From positions 806,001 to 870,000 of the forward strand of contig NZ_CP027665.1 in assembly GCF_003008555.2 (NCBI RefSeq): a stretch of 64,000 bases of DNA, read 5' to 3'. This document shows positions 54,928 through 63,554 of this stretch, piece by piece. The translations under genes and the position numbers were made by a program. How positions within the stretch are numbered: position 1 is the stretch's first letter; every line of letters starts with the position of its first letter. The notes below the pieces were generated by a model that had not been told where the DNA came from, ran no database searches, and saw only the letters and a list, made by a program, of their open reading frames with translations. The stretch comes from Pukyongiella litopenaei (GTDB lineage Bacteria; Pseudomonadota; Alphaproteobacteria; Rhodobacterales; Rhodobacteraceae).

Positions 54928-55689
54928 ATGCGGCGGAAACTGGCGGCAGGCAACTGGAAGATGAACGGCACCGGCGCGGCGCTGGCGGAACTTGAGGCGC
55001 TGGCGCAGACCATCGGCACCCCCGGCTGCGACGTGCTGATCTGCCCGCCCGCCACGCTGCTGCATCGGGCGGCCCGGGCGGCGCAGGGGTCGGCCATCGC
55101 CATCGGCGGACAGGATTGCCACGCCGCCGCCAGCGGCGCCCATACTGGCGATGTCAGCGCCGCGATGCTGGCGGATACCGGCGCCTCCCATGTGATCCTC
55201 GGCCATTCCGAGCGCCGCGCCGACCACGGCGAGACCGACGCGCAGGTGCGTCTCAAGGCGCAGGCGGCGATCGCGGCCGGGCTGACCGCCATCGTCTGCG
55301 TCGGTGAAACCCTGGCACAGCGCGATGCGGGCGACACGCTCGCGGTGATCGGCGCGCAACTGGCCGGGTCGGTGCCCGATGCGGTCACCGGCGCCACGCT
55401 CGTGATCGCCTATGAACCGGTCTGGGCGATCGGAACCGGCAAGGTGCCGACGCTGGCGCAGATCGGCGAGGTTCACGGCTTCATCCGGGCGCAATTGACG
55501 GACCGGTTCGGGATGCAGACCGGCGCGGCGGTGCGGCTGCTCTATGGCGGATCGGTCAAGCCCGCGAATGCCGGCGAGATCTTTGCCGTGGGAGACGTCG
55601 ACGGCGCACTGGTCGGCGGCGCGAGCCTCAAGGCCGCCGATTTCGCCCCCATCGTCGCCGCGCTGGCCGCCTCCCGGGCACACCCGTGA
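54928..55689 (+). CDS. tpiA: Triose-phosphate isomerase
   Basis: This glycolytic enzyme interconverts dihydroxyacetone phosphate and glyceraldehyde 3-phosphate. It has 253 residues. The start [14 protein letters not shown] carries the Asn-x-Lys active-site pair, ILGHSERR holds the catalytic His, [14 protein letters not shown] holds the catalytic Glu and flexible loop, and LLYGGSVKP the phosphate site. ATG 54928 has AGGAG 9 bases upstream. It converges on the second TRAP operon with 35 bp between. Confidence 0.97.
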   Translation: MRRKLAAGNWKMNGTGAALAELEALAQTIGTPGCDVLICPPATLLHRAARAAQGSAIAIGGQDCHAAASGAHTGDVSAAMLADTGASHVILGHSERRADHGETDAQVRLKAQAAIAAGLTAIVCVGETLAQRDAGDTLAVIGAQLAGSVPDAVTGATLVIAYEPVWAIGTGKVPTLAQIGEVHGFIRAQLTDRFGMQTGAAVRLLYGGSVKPANAGEIFAVGDVDGALVGGASLKAADFAPIVAALAASRAHP

Positions 55690-55724
55690 CCGGGACGGCG
55701 CCCATCGGGTGACGGGCACCGGCC

Positions 55725-57089
55725 CTAGTTGGTGATGATCTCCGGCCCCATGAAGGTGTTGGGCAGGACCGTGGACAGCCACGGAATATAGGTCACCATG
55801 ATCAGGAACACGAACAGCACCGCGAGGAACGGCAGCGCGGCGCGCACCACGCCCATCATCGGCATCCCCGCCACGCCGGAGGTGACAAAGAGGTTCAGGC
55901 CGACCGGCGGGGTGATCATCCCGATTTCCATGTTCACGACCATGATGATACCCAGGTGGATCGGATCGATCCCCAGTTCCATGGCGATGGGGAACACCAG
56001 CGGCGCCACGATCACCAGCAGGCCCGACGGCTCCATGAACTGCCCGCCGATCAGCAGGATCACGTTGACCACGACCAGAAACATCACCGGCCCGAACCCG
56101 GCCGACAACATTGCGCCCGCGATGTGCTGCGGCACCTGTTCGTCGGTCAGCACATGTTTCAGGATCAGCGCGTTGGCGATCACGAAGAGCAGCGTGACGG
56201 TCAGCTTGCCGGCCTCGAACAGCGTGTGTTTCGTGTCGGCGTGGAAAAAGGCGGTGACCAGCGCCCAGGGCCTGCTGAACAGGCTGCCATTGCCATCCGC
56301 CAGCGGCCCCATGTCGCGATAGACAAAGCTGGCGATGAGAAACGCATAGACCGCCGCCACCGCCGCGGCCTCGGTGGGCGTGAAGATGCCGCCATAGATG
56401 CCGCCCAGGATGATCACGATCAGGAACAGGCCCCAGCCCGCCTCGCGCGCCGAGGTGATGACCTCACCCCAGCCCAGCCAGTCGCCCTTGGGCAGGTTCC
56501 TGACCTTGGCCATGACATAGATCGTGACCATCAGCATCAGCCCGGCCAGGACCCCCGGTATCACACCGGCCAGGAACATCCGGCCCACCGACACCTCGAC
56601 CGCGGCCGCGTAGACCACCATCACGATCGAGGGCGGGATCAGGATGCCCAGCGTCCCCGCGTTGCAGATCACGCCAGCGGCGAAGTCGCGCGAATATCCC
56701 ACCTGCCGCATCCCGGCGATGACGATGGAGCCGATGGCCACCACGGTGGCCGGGCTCGACCCCGACAGCGCCGCGAACAGCATGCAGGCAAACACCCCGG
56801 CAATGGCGAGGCCGCCCGGTAGGTGCCCGACGCAGGCGATGGAGAACCGGATGATCCGCCGCGCCACCCCGCCGGTGGTCATGAAGCTCGATGCGAGAAT
56901 AAAGAACGGGATCGCCAGCAGCGTGAAATGGCCTTCGAACGCCTCGAACAGCGTGCTTGCGACCGAGGCCAGCGAACTGTCCGAATAGAGCAGCAGGAAG
57001 ATGGTCGATGACAGCCCCAGCGCAACGGCGATCGGCACCCCGATCAGCAGCAGGCCGATCACCATGGCAAAGAGAAGCACCACGTCCAT
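55725..57089 (-). CDS. dctM: C4-dicarboxylate TRAP transporter large permease
   Basis: A 454-residue polytopic subunit of a TRAP system. Typical DctM segments include GVPIAVALGLSSTIFLLL, SGSSPATVVAIGSIVIAGM, GILIPPSIVMVVYAA and TPPVGLNLFVTSGVAG. It starts within the DctQ stop (one-base overlap, TGATG). It is about 30 residues longer than the DctM of the other operon because of a cytoplasmic-loop insertion around residues 255-290. Operon neighbours dctP, dctQ, dctD and dctB point to C4-dicarboxylates such as succinate, fumarate or malate. Confidence 0.94.
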   Translation of the reverse strand: MDVVLLFAMVIGLLLIGVPIAVALGLSSTIFLLLYSDSSLASVASTLFEAFEGHFTLLAIPFFILASSFMTTGGVARRIIRFSIACVGHLPGGLAIAGVFACMLFAALSGSSPATVVAIGSIVIAGMRQVGYSRDFAAGVICNAGTLGILIPPSIVMVVYAAAVEVSVGRMFLAGVIPGVLAGLMLMVTIYVMAKVRNLPKGDWLGWGEVITSAREAGWGLFLIVIILGGIYGGIFTPTEAAAVAAVYAFLIASFVYRDMGPLADGNGSLFSRPWALVTAFFHADTKHTLFEAGKLTVTLLFVIANALILKHVLTDEQVPQHIAGAMLSAGFGPVMFLVVVNVILLIGGQFMEPSGLLVIVAPLVFPIAMELGIDPIHLGIIMVVNMEIGMITPPVGLNLFVTSGVAGMPMMGVVRAALPFLAVLFVFLIMVTYIPWLSTVLPNTFMGPEIITN

Positions 57090-57766
57090 CAGCCATGCTC
57101 TCCCTGCCGGGCCCGGGCATCCCGGGCTTCGTCCTCGACCTCGTGGCTGGCGACGATCCGGTCGACCTCGCCGCGCCAGATCTGGACCGCCACCTGCGCG
57201 AACCGCAGCACCAGCAGCACCATCGACAGCGGCAACACCGCGTAGGGCACCACTTTGGGCAGTTTCTCATAGGCCTCGCCATAGTTGATCGCGCCCTCGA
57301 GAAACCGCAGCACACCCCACATCGGGATGTCGTCGACCTCGTAGAAGCTCTGGCTGCGCGCGCCGGTGTCGAACCCGGTGGGGAACCAGCGGCCCGAGGT
57401 CGGCGGCAGGTCGGCGAACACCGCCCAGTAGTCATAGGCGCCCTTGAGCATCAGCAGCGAAAACAGCAGGCACATGGCCACGGAAACCAGCGCCAGCAGG
57501 CGGCGGGGTCCGGGGGCGAGTATGTTCAGGATCGCATCCACCCCCAGATGCGCGTGTTTCCTGACCGCGTAGGACGCGCCCAGCAACACCAGCCAGGCGA
57601 ACAGGAACACGGTCAGTTCCAGCGCCCAGAGAATGTTGGAATTGAACACGAACCGGGCCACGACATTGGCAAACGTGATCGCGGTCATCAGACCGAGGAT
57701 CACCGCGATCGCGGTCTCCTCGACCCTGTCGACCCATCCGGTCGCGGCGGTTGTCCCACCCGACAT
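57089..57766 (-). CDS. dctQ: TRAP transporter small permease
   Basis: A 225-residue four-helix membrane subunit, longer than usual because of a 40-residue soluble loop between helices 3 and 4. NVVARFVFNSNILWALELTVFLFAW (read in parts) is the core, and KHAHLGVDAIL follows it. Its stop overlaps the dctM start by one base. A hairpin separates it from dctP. The longer loop is seen in other C4-dicarboxylate DctQ proteins. Confidence 0.92.
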   Translation of the reverse strand: MSGGTTAATGWVDRVEETAIAVILGLMTAITFANVVARFVFNSNILWALELTVFLFAWLVLLGASYAVRKHAHLGVDAILNILAPGPRRLLALVSVAMCLLFSLLMLKGAYDYWAVFADLPPTSGRWFPTGFDTGARSQSFYEVDDIPMWGVLRFLEGAINYGEAYEKLPKVVPYAVLPLSMVLLVLRFAQVAVQIWRGEVDRIVASHEVEDEARDARARQGEHG

Positions 57767-57800
57767 GGCGATCCCCCCGTCTGGAAGAAAAGGAAGAGGC

Positions 57801-57823
57801 GGCGGGCCGCGCCCCGGCCCGCC
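57801..57823 (-). repeat. Hairpin between dctP and dctQ
   Basis: GGCGGGCC (57801-57808) and GGCCCGCC (57816-57823) form a perfect 8-bp stem with a 7-base loop, 40 bp after the dctP stop. It holds the same place as the hairpin in the other TRAP operon and lacks a T-run. Confidence 0.6.
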
Positions 57824-57862
57824 GGTGGCCGCGCCGCATCGGCGGCACGGCCCTGGCCCGCG

Positions 57863-58864
57863 TTACATGCCGGCGTTGATCGACTGGGCGGCGTCGATCT
57901 TGTCCTGGCCGACATCGCCGGCGAACTGGTCCCAGACCGGTTTCATGGTATCGACCCAGGCCTGGCGCTGATCGGCATCCAGTTCGCGGATCGTGCCGCC
58001 GGCGTCGAGAATGGCCTGGCGCGCCGACTGGTTCACCGAATGGGATTCCTTGTTCCGCGCCTCGGTCACCTCGGCAAGAATGGTCAGGAACTGGTCACGC
58101 GTTTCGGCGTCGAGACTGTCGAGCCAGTCCACGCTGGTCACCACCAGGTAGTCGATGATGCCGTGGTTCGTCTCGGTGATGCCGTCCTGCACCTCGAAGA
58201 ACTTCTTGCCGTAAATGTTGGACCAGGTGTTTTCCTGCCCGTCCACCACGCCCTGCTGCAACGCGCCGTAAACCTCTGAAAACGCCATCTTCTGCGGGCT
58301 GCCGCCGATGGCTTCCATCTGCGCCACCAGCACGTCGGAGGACTGCACGCGGAATTTCAGCCCGTTGGCATCCGAGGGCGAGATCAGCGGCTTGTTGGCC
58401 GACATCTGTTTCATGCCGTTATGCCAGAACGCCAGCCCCTGCAGCCCCCGGCGCTGCATGCTGTCCTTCATCGCCTGCCCGGCATCCGAAGCCTGGAACG
58501 CATCCACGGCCTCGATGTTCTTGAACATGAAGGGCAGGTCGAACAGGCGGAACTGCTTGGTGAATTTCTCGAACTTGGACAGCGACGGCGCGGCCAGCTG
58601 CACGTCGCCCTGCAACATCGCCTCGAGCACCTTGTCGTCGTTGTAGAGCGTCGAGTTCGGATAGACCTCGATGCACATCTTGCCGTTCATCTCGTCGTTG
58701 ACGCGGCTTTCCAGCAACGCGGCGGCAATGCCCTTGGGGTGCTTGTCGGTGTTGGTCACATGCGCGAACTTGACGACGATCTCGCCATCGTCGCAGGCGG
58801 CGAAACCGGCGGAGGCGGTAACGGAAAGCGCCAGCGCGGTGGCGGCGGTGGTCAGGAATTTCAT
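57863..58864 (-). CDS. dctP: C4-dicarboxylate TRAP substrate-binding protein
   Basis: A 333-residue periplasmic binding protein. ATG 58864 follows GGGAGAG; the signal peptide is MKFLTTAATALALSVTASAG with cleavage near GFA-AC. The mature start DDGEIVVKFAHVTNTDKHPKG and the segment LKFRVQSSDVLVAQMEAIGG (with the carboxylate-binding Arg) match DctP of R. capsulatus-type systems. Two DctD-type palindromes lie 205-255 bp upstream. It is the first gene of dctPQM. Confidence 0.95.
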   Translation of the reverse strand: MKFLTTAATALALSVTASAGFAACDDGEIVVKFAHVTNTDKHPKGIAAALLESRVNDEMNGKMCIEVYPNSTLYNDDKVLEAMLQGDVQLAAPSLSKFEKFTKQFRLFDLPFMFKNIEAVDAFQASDAGQAMKDSMQRRGLQGLAFWHNGMKQMSANKPLISPSDANGLKFRVQSSDVLVAQMEAIGGSPQKMAFSEVYGALQQGVVDGQENTWSNIYGKKFFEVQDGITETNHGIIDYLVVTSVDWLDSLDAETRDQFLTILAEVTEARNKESHSVNQSARQAILDAGGTIRELDADQRQAWVDTMKPVWDQFAGDVGQDKIDAAQSINAGM

Positions 58865-59069
58865 GGGTCTCTCCCTAGGTAAGCGATCTTGTGCGGGCTC
58901 CCTCATGCCCGGCGGCGCCGTTTCCCGACGCGGTGGCGGCAGTGAACCGAATCACCCGCCACCACTCAACGGTCAGCTTGTCGCAACGCGGACCGCGTCA
59001 TTTTTCACGGTTTTTCAGAACCCTATGCCGGGTTTCCCGCAGATCCGCGCAGCACCGCGCCCGGCGCCC

Positions 59070-59085
59070 GTGCGGATTATCGCAC
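59070..59085. promoter_or_regulatory. DctD-type palindrome 1 upstream of dctP
   Basis: GTGCG-GATTAT-CGCAC is a perfect 5-bp-arm dyad. Its centre is 32 bp (about three helical turns) from the second dyad, as expected for tandem activator dimers. GTGCGG-N-CCGCAC-type sites are the known DctD targets at rhizobial dctA. Confidence 0.6.
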
Positions 59086-59100
59086 AGCCGGGGGCGGGTT

Positions 59101-59118
59101 TGTGCGGAAAACCGCACA
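59101..59118. promoter_or_regulatory. DctD-type palindrome 2 upstream of dctP
   Basis: TGTGCGG-AAAA-CCGCACA is a perfect 7-bp-arm dyad ending 3 bp before the dctD stop codon. With palindrome 1 it forms a tandem upstream activator site for dctP. Binding by the neighbouring DctD-like protein is inferred. Confidence 0.65.
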
Positions 59119-59121
59119 GTT

Positions 59122-60342
59122 TCAGCGCCGGAACGAATCGGGCCGGATCCCGTGCTTTGCCAGCTTGTCGTAGAAGGTCTTGCGCGGCAGTTTCAGCGCC
59201 CTGGCCGCTTCGGCGGCACGGCCATTGTAGCGGCCCAGCGCCGCGGCGAGCAAGGACCGCTCCACCCGTGCCATCTGTTCGGCCAGTCCCAGCCCGGCCG
59301 CCTGCGTCGCCTCTTCGGGCATGCCCAGAACGAACCGCATCGCCGCCGACATCAGCGATCGTGCATTGCCGGGCCAGTCCTGCGCCATCAGCGCCGCTAG
59401 GTATTCCGGCGTGATCTCGGGCGGGGTCAGCCCGGCCTGTTCGCTGGCCTGCGCCACATAGCGGCGAAACATCACCGGAATATCCTCGGGCCGCTCGGCC
59501 AGCGAGGGGATACGCACCTCCAGCCCGTGCAGGCGATAATAGAGATCGGCGTTGATCGCGGCGGCATCCAGATCGGCGGTGGACCCGGCCATCACCCGCG
59601 CCGCCGTGCCGGATTCGAGCAGCCCGACAAGCGCGAACTGGGTGTCGGCGGGCATCCGGGTGATCTCGTCGAGATAGAGCGTGCCGCCGCCGGCCAGTTG
59701 CAACGCGGCGTCCAGCGCCCCCCGGTCGAGCCCGTCGGCCGCGCGTTTCTCGAACGGCCCGCGCGCGCGCGGCGAACACAGATGGATCACCTCGGCAACC
59801 TTGGACACGCCGCTGCCCGGCGGGCCGGATATCAGCACCTCGGCCTCGGTCCGCGCCAGCAGCCGCACCCGCGCGCGGATCGCCTCGGCCCGGTCGGAGG
59901 TGCCGAAGATCAGCCGCGCCGCCGGGTCGCCGGTTTCCGAACGCGCATGTTCCGCGCGCGCGGACAGCACCGATTTCCGCGCCGCCAGCGCCCGGCCCAG
60001 CACCGCCAGCAGATCGTCCGGCGCGCAGGGTTTTTCCAGAAAATCGAACGCGCCCCGGTCCATGGCCGAAACCGCCATCGGTATGTCGCCTTCGCCGGTC
60101 AGCAGCACCACCGGCAGGTCGGCGTCGATCTCGCGGGAATAGGCCAGCAGGTGGAACCCGTCGCGGCCGGGCATCCGCATGTCCGACAGGATCACCCCTT
60201 CGAAATCGCGGGTGATGTGATCCTTGGCCGCCACGAAACTGCCCGCCGGGATCGGGCGCAGATCCGCCAGTTCCAGCGTCTGCGCCAGCGCCTCGCGCAC
60301 GGCTGCGTCATCGTCGACCAGCAGAACCGGCGGTGCGGTCAT
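59122..60342 (-). CDS. dctD: DctD-like response regulator with degenerate AAA+ domain
   Basis: A 406-residue response regulator, shorter than typical DctD (about 440-460). The receiver is intact: Asp10-Asp12, phospho-acceptor Asp54 in SDMRMPGRDG, Lys104. The AAA+ core is damaged: Walker A is GPPGSGVS (173-180) with Val179 where Lys is needed. The stretch that should hold the ESELFGHEKGAFTGA-type loop is about 20 residues short and lacks it. The Arg-finger region reads INADLYYRL instead of FREDLYYRL. Walker B (LYLDEI, 222-227) and the C-terminal Fis-type helix-turn-helix remain. It may activate without sigma-54, as known for R. capsulatus NtrC. Its start overlaps the dctB stop (ATGA). Confidence 0.88.
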   Translation of the reverse strand: MTAPPVLLVDDDAAVREALAQTLELADLRPIPAGSFVAAKDHITRDFEGVILSDMRMPGRDGFHLLAYSREIDADLPVVLLTGEGDIPMAVSAMDRGAFDFLEKPCAPDDLLAVLGRALAARKSVLSARAEHARSETGDPAARLIFGTSDRAEAIRARVRLLARTEAEVLISGPPGSGVSKVAEVIHLCSPRARGPFEKRAADGLDRGALDAALQLAGGGTLYLDEITRMPADTQFALVGLLESGTAARVMAGSTADLDAAAINADLYYRLHGLEVRIPSLAERPEDIPVMFRRYVAQASEQAGLTPPEITPEYLAALMAQDWPGNARSLMSAAMRFVLGMPEEATQAAGLGLAEQMARVERSLLAAALGRYNGRAAEAARALKLPRKTFYDKLAKHGIRPDSFRR

Positions 60343-62102
60343 GCGGCCACCTCCTCGACCCAGGGTTCCAGCCGCACGGTAAACTCGGCCCCGCCACCCG
60401 GCGCATTGCCGCCGCGGATGTCCCCGCCAAAGCTCTGGATGATCCCGTAGGATATCGACAGGCCCAGCCCCATGCCCTCGGAGGCGCCGACCTCCTTGGT
60501 GCTGTAGAAGGGTTCGAACACCTTGTCCGGCGCATCCAGCCCCGGCCCGCTGTCCCTAAACCGCACGGCGGGACCGGGCGCAGGGGTGATCGAGATGTCC
60601 AGCCGCCGCACCCGGGCGCCGGTCATGGCATCGGCGGCATTGGCGATCAGGTTGACAAAGACCTGGCCCAGCCGCACCTCGCCGCCGCGCACCCAGATCG
60701 GCGCGGACGGGCGCTCGAACCGCAATTCGATCCCGTCACGGCGCAGCCGTGCGCCGGCCAGTTCGATGGCGCTGTCCACCACCGCCACCACGTCGACCCG
60801 GCCCGCCGGTTCGCTTTCCTGCCGCGAAAAGGCGCGCAGGTTGCGGATGATCCGCCCCATGCGCCGGACCATGTCGGAAATGCGCGACAGGTTGTCCGCC
60901 GCCTTGTCGCCGCGCCCGCGCTCCAGGTAGAGCGCGCCGTTTTCGGCAAAGGACCGGATCGCCATCAGCGGCTGGTTCAGTTCGTGACTGATACCGGCGC
61001 TCATCTGCCCGAGCGCCGACAGCTTGCCCGCCTGCACCAGGTCATCCTGCGCGCGCTTCAGCGCGGCCTCGGCCTCTTCGCGTTCGGCCACCTCGCGGCG
61101 CAGGGCGGTGTTGGCCGCGCTCAGCGCGCTGGTGCGCCGGGCCACGCGGCGTTCCAGTTCGGAATTGGCCTCGGCCAGCGCACGACGGCGTTCCATGGCC
61201 AGGAACAACAGCGCCCCGAAGGCCAGGCAGATCGCCGCCACCGCCGCCGCCTGCAGGCCCGCCAGCCGCCGCGCCGGCGCGGTATCGACCAGCGCCTCGC
61301 CGCGCAGGCCGATCACCGGCAGGTCACGCGCCAGGTGCAGCGCGCGGCGCGGCACATACGGCCCCCAGTCGAGGCGCCAGATCTCGTGCGGGCCGGTCTG
61401 ACCGGCGGCAAAGGACGGCGCTGGTCCGTCGCGCGGGGCAAGACCGACCCCGTCGCCGCGCCGGGTCCAGAACAGCAATTCGGATCGGTTGGTCAGAAAC
61501 ACCTCGCCCGTATCATCGGTGAAGAACACCGCCGGCCGGTCGCCGCGCCAGTCGGTTTCGATCTGCTCGACATCCGACACCACGGCCAGCGCCCCGCGCA
61601 CCTTGCCGGTTTCGGCAAAGACCGGCGCGGCATGGGTATAGATCCGGCGGTTGTCGCCGGCGCGGAACCTGTGGTCGCTGCCCAGCGCCCCCTGCATCGC
61701 CCGGCGCACGGCCGGGTCGTCCCCCGCGAGGCCGTTGCTGTTTCCGGTCGACGACACGACCACGCGGCCCGCACCATCGGCAAAGAAGATGTCGAGCGCA
61801 CCGGTCTTGTCGGCCACCTCCAGCAGAACCGCCCGCGCCTTGTCTCGTTCCCCGGCCAGTTCTCCGGTGATCCGCAGCCCGGACAGGGCCGGGTGATCCG
61901 CCATCAGCACCGCCAGTTCGCGATAGACCTGCAACTGCGCGCTCAGCCGGTCGCTGGCCAATGCCAGATCCGAATCCCCGCGACGCGACAGCTGGCCCAG
62001 CGCCTGCAGATACCCGTATCGCCAGACCACGGCGGACAGGGCGGCAACCGCCAACAGGAACACCGGCACGATCAGGTGGCGTTGCAAACGGGGGTGGCTC
62101 AT
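60339..62102 (-). CDS. dctB: C4-dicarboxylate sensor histidine kinase
   Basis: A 587-residue membrane kinase. TM1 (about 9-27) and TM2 (about 282-303) flank a periplasmic double-Cache-like sensor. A cytoplasmic coiled coil (about 305-355) leads to the dimerisation domain with phospho-acceptor His373 in GISHELNQPLMAI, then the ATPase domain with N box LIANAADAM and G boxes DSGPGLD and GMGLGLSIS. It should phosphorylate the DctD-like protein encoded immediately downstream. It is probably the first gene of a dctBD transcript. Confidence 0.93.
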   Translation of the reverse strand: MSHPRLQRHLIVPVFLLAVAALSAVVWRYGYLQALGQLSRRGDSDLALASDRLSAQLQVYRELAVLMADHPALSGLRITGELAGERDKARAVLLEVADKTGALDIFFADGAGRVVVSSTGNSNGLAGDDPAVRRAMQGALGSDHRFRAGDNRRIYTHAAPVFAETGKVRGALAVVSDVEQIETDWRGDRPAVFFTDDTGEVFLTNRSELLFWTRRGDGVGLAPRDGPAPSFAAGQTGPHEIWRLDWGPYVPRRALHLARDLPVIGLRGEALVDTAPARRLAGLQAAAVAAICLAFGALLFLAMERRRALAEANSELERRVARRTSALSAANTALRREVAEREEAEAALKRAQDDLVQAGKLSALGQMSAGISHELNQPLMAIRSFAENGALYLERGRGDKAADNLSRISDMVRRMGRIIRNLRAFSRQESEPAGRVDVVAVVDSAIELAGARLRRDGIELRFERPSAPIWVRGGEVRLGQVFVNLIANAADAMTGARVRRLDISITPAPGPAVRFRDSGPGLDAPDKVFEPFYSTKEVGASEGMGLGLSISYGIIQSFGGDIRGGNAPGGGAEFTVRLEPWVEEVAA

Positions 62103-62163
62103 CCCGGCCAGCCTAGCAAAGCCGGGCTTGCCCTGACCAGTGACAACAGATCGCAGCCCTCCG

Positions 62164-62631
62164 TCATGCCTCCAGCGGCAACGCGCCGGTGGACTTGATC
62201 TCTTCCATCGACAGCAGGGCGGTCACGTTATAGACGCGCACCTCGGAAATCAGCGCCTGGTAGAACGCGTCATAGGCGCGGGCGTTCTTCACCCGCACCT
62301 TGAGGATATAGTCGATATCGCCTGCCAGCCGGTGCGCCTCCTGCACCTCGGGGCGTTCCTTCAGCGCCCGCAGGAACGCCGCCTGCCAGTCGGCCTCATG
62401 TTCCGATGTGCGGATCAGCACAAAGAAACACGCCTCGAAACCCAGGGCCTGGGCATCCAGTTCCACCGTTTGCCGGCCGATCACGCCGGCCTCGCGCATC
62501 TTGCGAATCCGGTTCCAGACCGGGGTCTTCGACGACCCCACCTGCCGCGCGATTTCATCGAGCGACTGGCTGGCATCCCGTTGCAGTTCGATCAGGATTT
62601 TCCGGTCGGTTGCATCTATCCGCACTGACAT
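62164..62631 (-). CDS. Lrp/AsnC-family regulator
   Basis: A 155-residue Lrp/AsnC-family regulator. The N-terminal helix-turn-helix (about 5-55) contains SLDEIARQVGSSKTPVWNRI; the C-terminal RAM/ligand domain (about 65-145) contains HRLAGDIDYILKVRVKN. It is divergent from cobA-DUF2849-cysI and probably controls that cluster in response to a sulfur-containing or other amino acid; this is inferred from position. It does not overlap dctB (61 bp apart). Confidence 0.92.
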   Translation of the reverse strand: MSVRIDATDRKILIELQRDASQSLDEIARQVGSSKTPVWNRIRKMREAGVIGRQTVELDAQALGFEACFFVLIRTSEHEADWQAAFLRALKERPEVQEAHRLAGDIDYILKVRVKNARAYDAFYQALISEVRVYNVTALLSMEEIKSTGALPLEA

Positions 62632-62685
62632 TCGCGATCACCCCATGTTTCCGGCACAAGCCCGGCTCATTTGGCCCTCATTTGG

Positions 62686-62711
62686 ATATTTGTTCTTATT
62701 TCCGAACATAT
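62686..62711. promoter_or_regulatory. Inverted repeat between Lrp-type gene and cobA
   Basis: ATAT-TT-GTTC-N8-GAAC-ATAT (62686-62711) is an AT-rich dyad in the middle of the 143-bp divergent region. A second small dyad GGAAA-ATTTCC lies at about 62726-62736. Lrp-type regulators favour such AT-rich dyads; the assignment to the neighbouring gene is inference. Confidence 0.45.
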
Positions 62712-62774
62712 CTGGCGCGTAAAGGGGAAAATTTCCTATACCTTGCGATATCGTAACCGACCGGAACCCGACCG

Positions 62775-63554
62775 ATGCCCAGCCACCGCCAGATGCCCCC
62801 CGGCCCGCACCCCGTCGCCTTTGTCGGGGCAGGTCCCGGCGATCCCGGCCTGCTGACGCTGAACGCCCTGCACGCGCTGCAACGCGCCGAGGTGATCCTG
62901 CATGACCGCCTGGCCAGCCCCGCGGTGCTGGCATTGGCAAACCCCGACGCGCAGCTGATCGAAACCGGCAAGACCGGGTTCGCGCCCTCGACCCCGCAGG
63001 GCGACATCAACACGCTGATCGTCGCGCACGCCCGCCGGGGCATGCGGGTGGTGCGCCTGAAATCTGGTGACCCGGCAATCTTTAGCCGCCTCGACGAAGA
63101 GATCGCGGCCTGCGACGCGGCCGGGCTGCCCTGGACGATCCTGCCCGGCATTACCGCCGCCTCGGCCGCGGCCGCCGCCCTCGGGCAGAGCCTGACCAGA
63201 CGCGACCGCAACAGCGCCCTGCGCCTGCTGACCGGCCACGATGTGAACGGCTTTGCCGAACAGGACTGGGTCGCGCTGGCGCGCCCCGGCACGGTGGCCG
63301 CGATCTATATGGGCAAGAAAACCGCCCGGTTCCTGCAGGGCCGGCTGCTGATGCACGGCGCCGACCCCGCGACCCCGGTCACGGTGGTGGAAAACGCCTC
63401 GCGCCCCGGACAGCGTATCGTCGCCACTGCGCTTGCCACCCTGCCCGCCGATCTCGACGCCGCCGCGCTGGGCGGCCCCGCCATCACCATGCTGGGCCTT
63501 GCTCCGCGCAAGGCCGTCGCCGCCCTACCCGAACTGCAAAAGGAACGCGCCTGA
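62775..63554 (+). CDS. cobA: Uroporphyrinogen-III C-methyltransferase
   Basis: A 259-residue SUMT that methylates uroporphyrinogen III to precorrin-2, the branch leading to siroheme (and B12). Motifs are VGAGPGDPGLLTL (about 17-29), VVRLKSGDPAIF and PGITAASAAAAALG. It lacks the CysG N-terminal domain, so oxidation and chelation need other enzymes. Siroheme is the cofactor of the reductase encoded two genes downstream. Its stop overlaps the next start (TGATG). Confidence 0.95.
   Translation: MPSHRQMPPGPHPVAFVGAGPGDPGLLTLNALHALQRAEVILHDRLASPAVLALANPDAQLIETGKTGFAPSTPQGDINTLIVAHARRGMRVVRLKSGDPAIFSRLDEEIAACDAAGLPWTILPGITAASAAAAALGQSLTRRDRNSALRLLTGHDVNGFAEQDWVALARPGTVAAIYMGKKTARFLQGRLLMHGADPATPVTVVENASRPGQRIVATALATLPADLDAAALGGPAITMLGLAPRKAVAALPELQKERA

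Noticed and set aside
59017-59031. CGGCATAGGGTTCTG (minus strand) as a sigma-54 promoter of dctP
   Set aside because: It has GGCA at the -24 side but lacks the GC at -12, so it fails the invariant positions.
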